This document shows, piece after piece, positions 35,413 to 44,695 of a DNA stretch of 64,000 nt. A program made the translations under genes and the position numbers. A model generated the notes under the pieces. It was given only the letters and a program-made list of their open reading frames with translations. It did no database searches and had not been told where the DNA came from. The stretch is from contig NC_056528.1 of assembly GCF_019175285.1 (NCBI RefSeq), positions 48,986,353 through 49,050,352 of the forward strand, given 5' to 3'. Source of the DNA: Sceloporus undulatus (lineage: Eukaryota; Chordata; Lepidosauria; Squamata; Phrynosomatidae). Each line of letters begins with the position of its first letter. Position 1 is the stretch's first letter.

Positions 35413-35717
35413 ACAATAGCATCCAAAATCCACAAAACACCTTTCTTTGGCCCACCAAAGTGCACAAAATACATACCGAGGTCGAAACACAATGGTAGAA
35501 AAAAGTGCAACTATTCATGCGCTGAACTTGCACAATTAAAATGAGCATAATTGTAATAACATGCAAATTAGATGCCTGGATATATGGAACTGGAATATGG
35601 CAACCCTATGGAACCGTGTGGAACTGGAATATGGCAACCAATTATGGGAACCATGAACAAATAGCAGTTACATAAGGGTAAGTTGTGCATTCGTAGCTAC
35701 CCAGCATGGATTCAAGC

Positions 35718-35765
<48 letters not shown>

Positions 35766-36214
35766 TTCATGAATACCATCCGCTCCAACGTCCACAACAT
35801 AATGCAAATCAGCAGCACTAGGCGCAACATGAGCCAGCACTTGAACAATGTGATCTTCCTCCTCTGCTTCTTAGTGTGCCTAGAATCTGGTAACTTGGAA
35901 AGCAAATAAGTTACCGTTATACCCCTGAAAAGGAGAAAAGTTACCCTTCATTTAACTTACAGTTGTAGTGTGTTGTAGTTACACTCTTGCCATTGGGCAA
36001 GTAACTCATTACAAGCTGTATAACTCTCTGTAATTGTTTGTGAACTACTTACTTCCATGCTCAAAGCATGCTCAGGGCCATGAAAATCCAACAGGCGTTT
36101 CAATGGCTGTTTCATCATTTGATGAAATAAGTGCGCGTTTGTTGGAATTTGTCTGAGAATTTTACCAAAGCATTGTGCATTGCCTGTCGACAGAACATTG
36201 CTTCAGGTGGCACA

Positions 36215-36248
<34 letters not shown>

Positions 36249-37764
36249 CAGGAAGATCAAGGGAGCGAGGGGAAGGTTTCGAAATACAAAATTACATTTT
36301 GCATCCCAGATGAAAGGAAGCAGCCTTGCGCGGCGTAATGAGCTTCCATTCATGCTCCTAAAGGTCGCAAAAAAGCAGAGAATGGCCTCCAGACAGAAGT
36401 TAATTGAGCAATACAGAGCACCCCAAGCGCATTTGAAAGCGTCTACTTCGCCTCACTTCCAGAAGCCAAAGCCTGGTGGAAAAATAGGCAACAGAGAAAC
36501 GAATACCAAAGAACATAAGAGGGGAGTAAAAAAAGGGGGGGGGAATCAGTTTGAGCAAAGATTCAAGTGGAATAAAGGCTATCTTTCGCTTCTTTAGCTG
36601 AAAGAATCAGGTTATGATTATATTCCGCAGTCAAACGTTTGTGCATCTGGCTGGAAAGATTTACAGAAGATCGGCATGCAAAGGGATCCACCCTGAAACT
36701 CCCCAGATCCACCCCAGTTGTGTCCAAATTATAGTGGTCCAAAGCCGCCGAGGCGCAAAACACAAAAGAAAAATGTCAAAACTGTCAGAAATTTGTCCAT
36801 AATAACAGCTGGAAGTGATATTATGCACTTCGGGAACACTGAAATGTGCCGGTAAATGTGCCCACCAGCTGCATCTGCACAGTTGCGGTGAGAGATTTTC
36901 CAGAGTTAGCTTAAACTAACCCAGAGATTGGAAAAGTTATTTTGGGGGAATGAAGATCCCAGAATCTCAGGTCCAGGGGCCATGCTTTGCTTCTATTATT
37001 AACTTATAATTGCCATGTCCTTTGGGGTGGCATTTCAGGAAATGCCAACTGGCCTGATCGCACAATGGTTCCGCACAACCTTTTGCTAACAATGCAATGT
37101 TGGAGATACAAGGCGGGCGATTATTTGCACCAACGGCGGGACTTTAACAAAGGCTGATGTTTGGAAGTGGAAGCAAATGGGCATTAAATTGCCCAGCCTC
37201 CCTTACTCAGGTTAAAAAGAAGAAGAGTTTAAAGACAATTTCCCTGCTCGCTTCTTGGTTTTTGCAAAGTGTTATGGTTTTCTTTTCCTCGGTTTGCTTT
37301 GCCTGTCACTTTTTATTCTCTCTTGCTGACCGTCCGCTTTCTGCGGATGAGCCAAAAGCCTTTGAAAATTCAGCGTTATGCAAACAAAAAAAATACTAAA
37401 ACAAACTGGAAATCTTGACCTCAATATGAAAAGCCCAAAGGAGCAGAATCAGCTGACTGCCGGATGCTCATTAAATCCCAACAAGTTCCACCTCCTAAAT
37501 AAAGCTCTTTTGCATTTTTGGAAGATGGTTGTTTCCGAATGGAGGTAAAGAGAAGGGCTGTAAAGAGGGTTAAATAACACAGATCTCTCATTTCCAGATC
37601 CCCGTCGCGGAAAGTCTGGCAGGGAGCCATCCTGAAATACGCCGAGCCTTTGATGAATCCCCTTGTGAATCCCGCTTACATGAAGGATTATCGTCTATTA
37701 TGGCCATTTCTTACATTTTTTATATTATTCCCATTCGGGGGGATCTGATCTTTTAACGCTTTCA
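35413..37764. other. Intergenic, apparently single copy, two microsatellites
   Basis: No exon or transposon is recognised. A (CAT)n run at 35718-35765 yields a spurious poly-His frame, and a (TTG)n run at 36215-36250 yields spurious poly-Cys/Leu and, on the minus strand, poly-Asn frames. A 20-bp phrase 'GGAACTGGAATATGGCAACC' occurs twice at about 35587-35640. Confidence 0.5.
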
Positions 37765-38067
37765 GGAATTTATCACACGAAGGAGATCGGGAGTTTATCC
37801 CATGAATATCCTGGGGAAATCGCATAACAGTTTCACACGGCGTCACACAAAACTCGCCATTAAAGTGGTCCCAAAGAAGCATTAAGGCGCATCTTTTGAC
37901 TTTTGGGATTTCAGTGACGATGCATTTCCAATATCGCTTCATTTACGCAATTGCGTGTGATGATCATTCATGCAATTACGTGCTATTTTTGCTTCATTTG
38001 CGGCATGCTTTAAATGCGCTCTAATTCTCGCTTTAATGTCAAAACCAGCCCCAGTGGGATAAACTCC
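37765..38067. mobile_element. MITE, GGAGTTTATCACAC family, complete inverted copy
   Basis: The left end is GGAATTTATCACACGAAGG and the right end GTGGGATAAACTCC. The interior is the reverse complement of 4706-5017. A 30-bp scrap of the same end lies at 38190-38220. Confidence 0.82.
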
Positions 38068-38649
38068 TAATGTGAATTGGATCTTGTAGCGCCTTCCTTC
38101 GGCACCGAACTGAAGGAAAGAAATTGGCAGCATGAGCTTTCATAGAAATGCGTCTACTTCCTCAGATGCATTTAATCAGATGCACTAATACTGAAATCAG
38201 CCCCAGTGTGATAAACCCCTAAGTCTTTGAATGAGTTGGATCTGTCGGTACGAAGCCAAGGGTCTTGCATGGAGTCACCATGCTGTTGGTTTCTCTCAAG
38301 ATGGAGAGGGAGTTCATCCTCACCTTAAAGCGTTGGACGCGGAAGCCATCTTAACGCTCTACTAATTGTTTCACATCAGAGGATAAGACGTAAATTACAA
38401 CCCGTTGGGCTCTAATTGCATGTTCTTACCTTGCTGCTAATTATCTTTTATTCGTGCAAAAGCAAAAAGGGGGAAAAAGAGAGCATTCGAATGTTTAATT
38501 TTGGTTTCCAAGATATAGAAAAAGGAAGGATGCTTGTGAAGAAGAGGTGCTTTTAGGTGAATGAGAGATGCATCAGGAATTAAGACTCGAGGGCTTAATT
38601 TCAAGGGCAATGGAATTTGCTAAGCAGATGCCCGAGTTTGGAAATGTTT

Positions 38650-38936
38650 AGGCTGCGATCCTGCAACAGAGGAGACAACTTTTGACACTGCAACGACTCA
38701 GCGACATCCCTCACCTCTAAGAAGCTGCATTGAGATGTATTGGGATACCCAATTGTGCAACAAGAGCCATAGTGCTAGGATGCCCATTATCCACCTGGAA
38801 TCGCTGTGCAAGGAGCTTTTTGGTGTTTGAAATACTCGACTCGCACAACGGCCCCAAAGAAGTCGCTGTGTTTCTGCTCCTTTCCCGAGAATATGGATGT
38901 TGTGCGTCATCACAACGACAAACAAAAATGCAATGG
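38650..38936 (-). repeat. Dispersed repeat, inverted partner of 41768-42073
   Basis: Its reverse complement matches 41768-42073 along its length ('CTTCTTTGGGGCCGTTGTGC', 'CTTGCACAGCGATTCCAGG', 'GATAATGGGCATCCTAGCA') at roughly four bases in five. The family is unknown to me. Confidence 0.75.
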
Positions 38937-39000
38937 GTCCTCGGTATCTGCTGAGGTTTGATTCCAGGACCCTCGGTGGATACCAAAACCCATGTATCTT
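38937..39000. mobile_element. Mariner/Tigger-type fragment
   Basis: It reads 'GGGTCCTCGGTATCTGCTGA' and 'GTGGATACCAAAACCCATG', the left end of the family at 32574-32802. Confidence 0.6.
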
Positions 39001-39448
39001 ATCCTTGGCAAAGATGTCTCAAATCCCTACTCAGCCACAGAAACGGCATGACTTTGGGCAACTGCAGCACATGAAAGAGATTTTCCCAAGCTTTGTGCAG
39101 GACAAACGGAGCTCCAAGGCAATGCTCGCAGGGGTGGTTTTGTGCCCACTTCTATATATAGATGAAGATAGATTTGTCCCTGCATCCTCACTTGGGGTTC
39201 AGGGCTGAACTGAAAGGAGTAGAAGGGTTTTTTTAATGATACTTTTAGTCTAACAGCCAGTTTTTCCAATGGTTGCAAAGTTGCACCTGTTTTATAGATC
39301 TTTGGCTGCCAACATTCAGCCGGAGGAGCAGTTCACATCTGTAGATTGTGATTCCCTTGCAATCTTTCTAATACCTTCTAGAGGGAATGTTGCTATTCTC
39401 AAATGGAGATTTAGATATAGATATAGATATCCCCTGAGTGGGGATATG

Positions 39449-39450
<2 letters not shown>

Positions 39451-39513
<63 letters not shown>
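39451..39513. repeat. (TA)n-(GA)n compound microsatellite
   Basis: About fifteen TA units are followed by about sixteen GA units. Confidence 0.95.
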
Positions 39514-39517
<4 letters not shown>

Positions 39518-39771
39518 TGCCCCAGCAGATTTTACTGCATACATTCCTAAAGAGCATATCTCTCACAAGGGGCTTCTGAAAAGTTTGCTTTCAGTTTTTA
39601 TTACTAAGTTCTGAGTCTCCAAAGACCACTTTTTTCTAGTCTCAAGGTCCTCCGGAGGATGCAGCAAAAAAGCCAAAATGAAACCAGATAAAAGCCAATT
39701 CCGAAAAGAAGGACAGAGAGACAGGACCAAGATCTTACATTGCCTGCTTAGGTAGAAATGTATAACTAAGG

Positions 39772-39869
39772 GGTGCATCTACACTGTAAACATAAAGCAG
39801 TTGTTCTCCACTTTTAAGCGCTATAGGGCTGTCCAATGGAATCCAGGGATTTGTAGGTTTACAAGGTAT

Positions 39870-39907
<38 letters not shown>

Positions 39908-40020
39908 ACATACTGTGTGACCCTTGGTTGAGAAGAAGATGCCAGCCACAGATGCTGCTGGCGAAACGTCAGGAATAAACTCTTCTAGAACATGGCCACA
40001 GAGCCCGAAAAACCTACAAA
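39772..40020. repeat. MITE left arm, (CA)n run and dispersed repeat
   Basis: The part 39772-39867 is the ACACTGCAG MITE left arm. The part 39872-39910 is a (CA)n run. The part 39936-40020 is a reverse copy of the 26412 family ('GATGCCAGCCACAGATGCTG', 'GGCGAAACGTCAGGAATAAA'). Confidence 0.7.
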
Positions 40021-40639
40021 AAAAACCTATTGTGCCAATAGTTGCAATCTGAATTGGCACATCTTGGGTACAAGTTGGCCCCCGCATGGCAGTGAGGCTG
40101 CAGACCCATTGTGTCACAGACACAGAGTGTGCCGTTTTCTCACCCACGCCAGTCGTTGCAGCTTTATGGCGACAACCTAATTGCAGGTCTAGCTTAGAGA
40201 ACAATGTGCCTCTCCATCCTTTCAACCCAGTGTCCTGCTGCTGGGCAGACAGAGCCATGCTGCATTATGCCAATCCCACTCAAAGGCAGCGCTTCCTGGG
40301 GTCTTCTTCCTCCTCCTCCTCCATTTGCGGTCTTTTGCAAACTGCTTCAACAGCCAACAAAGAGCGCAAGCAGCTCAGCACTTGTTTAGATCGTCAAGGC
40401 TTTTTATAGTTGGGCACCATGGGTCGCTAAGACATTTTTGGTCTGGTTTTGGCCACGCTTACCAAAAGAAGAATAGCTGTGATTTCAGTAGGGAGAAGGG
40501 TTAGCAGTTTGGGTTTGTCTCGGGACCTGTGGCTTCCAGACATAAATCTGAGATATGGGTCGTGTGTCTGCAAGGGCCAAATAACATGTCTCTTGTGAAG
40601 TCAAAGGCTGTCATGGCCGGCATCCATTCTATGCAAAAA

Positions 40640-40850
40640 GTGGGGGCAATGTGCAAAGAGTGTGTTTGAAGGTTAAAACTGGAGAAGAGAGGAGTCAGGC
40701 CCTATCCTACAAGTCCTAAGAGTACAGTGGGTCCTTTGTATCCTCTGGGGCTTGGTTCCAAAATCCCCCATGGATACCAAAATCCATGGACCCTCAAAGC
40801 CCCATTGTAAACAGTAGTGTAGTAAAATGATGCCCCACATATAGATTCAG
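40640..40850. repeat. Segmental duplication copy A with mariner-like element
   Basis: The part 40640-40722 matches 44726-44802 in LAS1L intron 1 ('GGAGTCAGGCCCTATCC', 'TACAAGTCCTAAGAGTACAG'). The part 40723-40850 is the mariner/Tigger-type element that follows in both places. Flank and element are therefore shared. Confidence 0.82.
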
Positions 40851-40867
40851 ATTCAGATAAAGATTCA

Positions 40868-40970
40868 GATTCTCTGAAGATGTCAGGCATAGATCCTGGC
40901 GAAATGTCAAGAATAAACTCTTCTAGAAGATGGCCACATTGCCCGAAAAACCCACCAAAAACATGTCTTT
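40868..40970 (-). repeat. Dispersed repeat, reverse copy of the 26412 family
   Basis: It reads 'TGGCGAAATGTCAAGAATAA' and 'CTCTTCTAGAAGATGGCC' on the plus strand. A forward start fragment lies at 40596-40640. Confidence 0.7.
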
Positions 40971-41500
40971 CCTCCATCCTCGCATGGATCAATCTGGATG
41001 ACGCACGGCCTGATCCTCAGTTTTGGTTGTTTGTTATGTCTGTATTGAAGGAATGTTGTGTTGTTGCAAAGACAGAAGTGTGTGTGTATACAGTATAAAA
41101 TCAATTTAAACACACCAAAAGGCTTGAGAGGCCCGGCTACATGCCAGCCTTTGATTTATGGGCATTTGTTATATTGAAAACATCCCCGGCTGTTCTGTCA
41201 CCGTGTTGCACCCTGATCCCTTTGGTAATAATGGCAAAATTTAATGGCATGACATTGTTTCCCTCATCTTTTGTAGTTCAGATATGCCCTCTGCTGTTGG
41301 GAACGCACAGCACCCTTGTTGCAAGAGCTCCACTGCTGCCTATGGGCACATCCAAAGAGACCGATGGTGCATCCACGGACGTCTCAAATTTTGTTCCTGT
41401 TCTGGGTTAAAATAAACCAACCTGGGGAACTGGCATAAAAGGGTCTCTGACGGCACCGGCAGCCAAAAGGAAATATTCCGGGATAAAATGTATGACATGT

Positions 41501-41612
41501 ATGGCTCTCCAAAATAAATTCAGGAAGGACAGGAATAAAATCCAACATCTATGGATCTCCAAAGACATATATGGATCTCCAAAATAAAATCAGGAAGGAC
41601 AGGAACAAAATC
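41501..41612 (+). repeat. 70-bp tandem duplication
   Basis: 'ATGGATCTCCAAAATAAAAT' plus 'CAGGAAGGACAGGAACAAAA' at 41571 repeats the segment starting at 41501 with few changes. Confidence 0.85.
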
Positions 41613-41767
41613 TGGGACTTTTCTATGACTCTTGATGCTCCCAGCCTCTCTGTTTAAAGCACCTTGAGGCACCAGCACTCTTTGGCAGAGGAGCCTAAAG
41701 CCCTACAACAAATCCTAGGATTTCCTTCATTTCATCCAACGTTTAACACCTTTGGCATTTATCTCCA

Positions 41768-42073
41768 CAGCGTTTTTGTTTGTCATTGCGATGATGATGA
41801 TGATGATGATGATGATGCGCAGCATCCGTGTTCTCAAGAAAGGAGCAGAAGCATAGCTACTTCTTTGGGGCCGTTGTGCAAGGAGAGCCACCGAAGAGCC
41901 CTTGCACAGCGATTCCAGGGGCATAATGGGCATCTTAGCATTGCGGCGGGTCTTGTGGCACAACGGGAAATGTTGTGAGATATCCCAATGCGTCTCATTG
42001 CAACTTTGTAGACGCGAGGGATGTAGTTGAACCGTTGCGACGTCGAACGCCGTATTCTCTGTTGAAGGATCTC
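41768..42073 (+). repeat. Dispersed repeat with internal (GAT)n
   Basis: It is the inverted partner of 38650-38936. The (GAT)n run at 41789-41817 is an expansion not present in the partner, which has only GATGACG there. Confidence 0.75.
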
Positions 42074-42224
42074 AGACTCACATTTTCTACAGAGTGCTAG
42101 GATTTATAGTCTTCCTAGACAGAGGAGTCTAAAGCCCTTGCGTAACTACAAATCCCATCATTTCCTTCATTTTATCCAGCAGTTTAACACATGGAGCATT
42201 TTGTTTTGCTTTTTAAGTTGCTTT

Positions 42225-42512
42225 TTAAGAGCTACAAAGGCCTAGTAGAGTATCTCTCTAGGAATCTCTAGGTCCTCCAGTGAAACTCTATGGTCAATGT
42301 CCGACAGACACTGACCATAGAGTTGCACTGGAAGAGCTTCAAAGGCCAAATAGAGTATTCTCTCTACAAATTTCTATGTCTTTCAGTGCAACTCTATGGT
42401 TAAAGTTGACCATAGAGTTGCGCCGGAGGACCTAGATATTCCTAGAGAGGACATATGAATCATATTCGTGAATAACCAAAGCCACAAATATCAAATATGG
42501 AGGGAGGGGTGT
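42225..42512. mobile_element. Mariner-like element with nested palindromes
   Basis: The phrases 'GGTCCTCCAGTG' and 'AACTCTATGGTCAA' alternate with their inverted forms 'GACCATAGAGTTGCACTGG', twice. The right side has 'AATATGGAGGGAGG'. It corresponds to 60675-61003. Confidence 0.6.
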
Positions 42513-42534
42513 AATCCCTACAGAGTGCTGGATT

Positions 42535-42681
42535 TATAGTACTGTGAGGCACCAGCATTCATTGGCAGAGAAGCCTAAAGCCCTTGTGCAACAACAAATC
42601 CCAGGATTTTCCCCCAGGATGGGGCTGCAGCACTTAAAGTGGTGCCAAACTGCATTATTTCAACAGTGTAGATGCACCTCC
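42535..42681. mobile_element. Palindromic MITE, right two thirds (ACACTGCAG family)
   Basis: It has 'CAACAAATCCCAGGATTTTC' and 'AAAGTGGTGCCAAACTGCAT', and the right end CAGTGTAGATGCACC. It ends 50 bp before the promoter motifs of the CpG island. A further core fragment lies at 42100-42170. Confidence 0.75.
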
Positions 42682-42719
42682 AAGTCTTAAAAAGTGCTGC
42701 TAGGACAGAAATAAAAAGA

Positions 42720-43110
42720 GTCCCAAAACACCGGAAGTCCAGCTCCGTGAGTCACTCTCTAATTTATTACATCTGTGTTTTGTTTCGTCACTTCCGCTTC
42801 TGGACAGGCGGTCATTTCGTTAACATGGAGGTGGGGCGGGGCTGGGCGGAGGTGGGGCGGGGTGGGGCAAGTGCCACGCATCCAATCGCGCGCCCCGTTT
42901 CTTTTCCCTGCCCCGCCCCTTCCCGAGTCGCTTTGCCGTGATTGGATGTTCTGCCTCGCTCCTGGCCAATCGGCTGCCTTCTCTCCGGCGGCCTCGCTGG
43001 AGCTGGGTGAGGGGAGGCTTCATTCAACGCCAGCCTTCGAAGAGGAAGGAAACAAGGCAAGGCTGGGCAGCTTAAAGCGGGTTTGAAATGGGGGCGCCGG
43101 AAGGGGTTTA
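42720..43110 (+). promoter_or_regulatory. LAS1L: CpG-island promoter, probably of LAS1L
   Basis: About 22 CpG dinucleotides fall in 42,830-43,100, while the DNA around it is CpG-poor. Visible motifs are ETS-like sites ACCGGAAGT (42730-42738) and CACTTCCGC (42789-42797), GC boxes GGGGCGGGG (42833-42841 and 42854-42862) and CCCCGCCCC (42911-42919), and CCAAT boxes at 42882-42886, 42941-42945 (inverted) and 42966-42970. There is no TATA box. This mix is typical of housekeeping ribosome-biogenesis genes. It lies 1.4 kb before the first coding exon, so a noncoding first exon is likely. A possible donor, CTGG|GTGAGG, lies at 43006/43007. It could also drive a divergent minus-strand transcript. Confidence 0.75.
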
Positions 43111-43123
43111 AAGATGTATTCAC

Positions 43124-44149
43124 TTATTCATACACAACAATATTATAAATAGCATGAGTATATACTATATTGGTATAAACTAATATGTGTTCTATAGAGT
43201 ATATATAGTAAAAACCAGGACTGGGGAGTAAGAGTAAGTCAGAGTAAGGAGCAATAAGGAGTAGCAGAATGTGTTTGTTACTATTTATTCCTGTTATTAT
43301 AGTGTACATACAAACAATGTGTGTGTATCTGTATATAATACTGTATAGTGAAATATATATAGTACAGTTTGTATATTTATGTGTGTGTGTATATATATAT
43401 ATATACACACAAACACATATACATATATTGTATGTACTATATATAGGTTATACTGTATATGCAATACTATGAATATATATATATATATACACACGTGTAT
43501 ACATAGTATTGCATGTTTTACGTATTATATATAGTATATACAGTATATACAAATATGTACATATACATATATATATACACGCAAACTACTATATATGTAT
43601 TTCACTATATAATATATAGATAGATACACACACACATTGGCTATGTTACATAGTACAGTGTGTGTATGTGTATCTGTATATAATATAGTGAAATATATAT
43701 AGTACAGTTTGTATATTTATGTGTGTGTGTATATATATATACTTACACATATACATATCTTTTATACGTAATACATGTAATACTATGTATATATGTATGC
43801 ACACGTATATACATAGTATTGCATGTTTTACATATGATATATAGCATACACAGGATATATAGGGGTGTGTATATGTATATATATATATACACACACAAAC
43901 TACTATATATATTGCACTATATTATAGATAGATGAACACACACTAACTATGTTATATAGTACAGCTTGTGTGTATCTATATCTATAATATAGTGCAATAT
44001 ATATATAGTACAGTTTTTGTTTATATATGTATATATATACACATATACATATATGTGTATACTATATATAATATATAACATGCAATACTATGTAAATATG
44101 TGTGTATATGTATACTATTTACAATATGTAACACATGCAATACTATATA

Positions 44150-44198
<49 letters not shown>

Positions 44199-44205
44199 GT
44201 GAGGT
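43124..44205. repeat. TA/TG-rich higher-order tandem array
   Basis: The sequence is built from TATA, TGTG and CACA runs, but with larger periodicity. The phrase around 'TATATATAGTACAGTTTGTA' recurs near 43355, 43695 and 44000. 'ACATAGTATTGCATGTTTTA' recurs near 43501 and 43809. This gives about three units of 300-340 bp. The open frames here are low-complexity artefacts. It ends in (TG)n(TA)n at 44158-44198. Confidence 0.88.
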
Positions 44206-44494
44206 TTGTCAGTCTGGAAAGGGAACATGAAGTCAGCTGCTCATAGGCTCAGTTTCAGTAGGACAGAAAGAAGGTGACGTTGGGAGTGTTGCCTATATAT
44301 TTTTCTTGGGTGCGAAACTTTAAACTCCAGGGAAACTTTTAGGCCTCTGCTCAGAAACAAGTCCCATAGCATTGAAAGGCACATAAACCTATATATGAAA
44401 TTTTGATTAAATGAAGACACAATTAGGAGTTTGCTCTAGGATTTTGTCTGTTTTTGGATGCAGTTTGTTCATGGCTATTTCTTTTTACCCTCAG

Positions 44495-44695
44495 TTCAGG
44501 TACCGCAGCCTCCATTTGCGGCATGGCTAGTTCGGGGCGAAGACAAAGGGCGGCCAAGCCGCCGCGCAAGCATCCGCGGAGCATCGTGGCGTGGCAGAAC
44601 AAGGCCGAATGGGACCAAGTGATGGTGGGGCTTTATTGCGGGGATTGCAAGACGCAACAGGATGCGCTGGACCGGGTGTCCGTTTGGAAGAGCAG
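44495..44695 (+). CDS. LAS1L: LAS1L coding exon 1 (CDS from 44523)
   Basis: Encodes residues 1-57 ([12 protein letters not shown]... to SVWKS) and ends at AG|GTGAGT in phase 2. '[13 protein letters not shown]' aligns with human 'IVVAWLSRAEWDQV'. The sequence before it, TTTCTTTTTACCCTCAG, is a strong acceptor ending at 44494, so the exon probably starts at 44495 with 28 nt of 5' UTR, if the upstream island supplies the first exon. Intron 1 (44696-45897) holds the duplication copy at 44726, a CR1 piece and a palindromic MITE. Confidence 0.9.

Noticed and set aside
35706-35909. Poly-histidine open frame
   Set aside because: Translation of a (CAT)n microsatellite.
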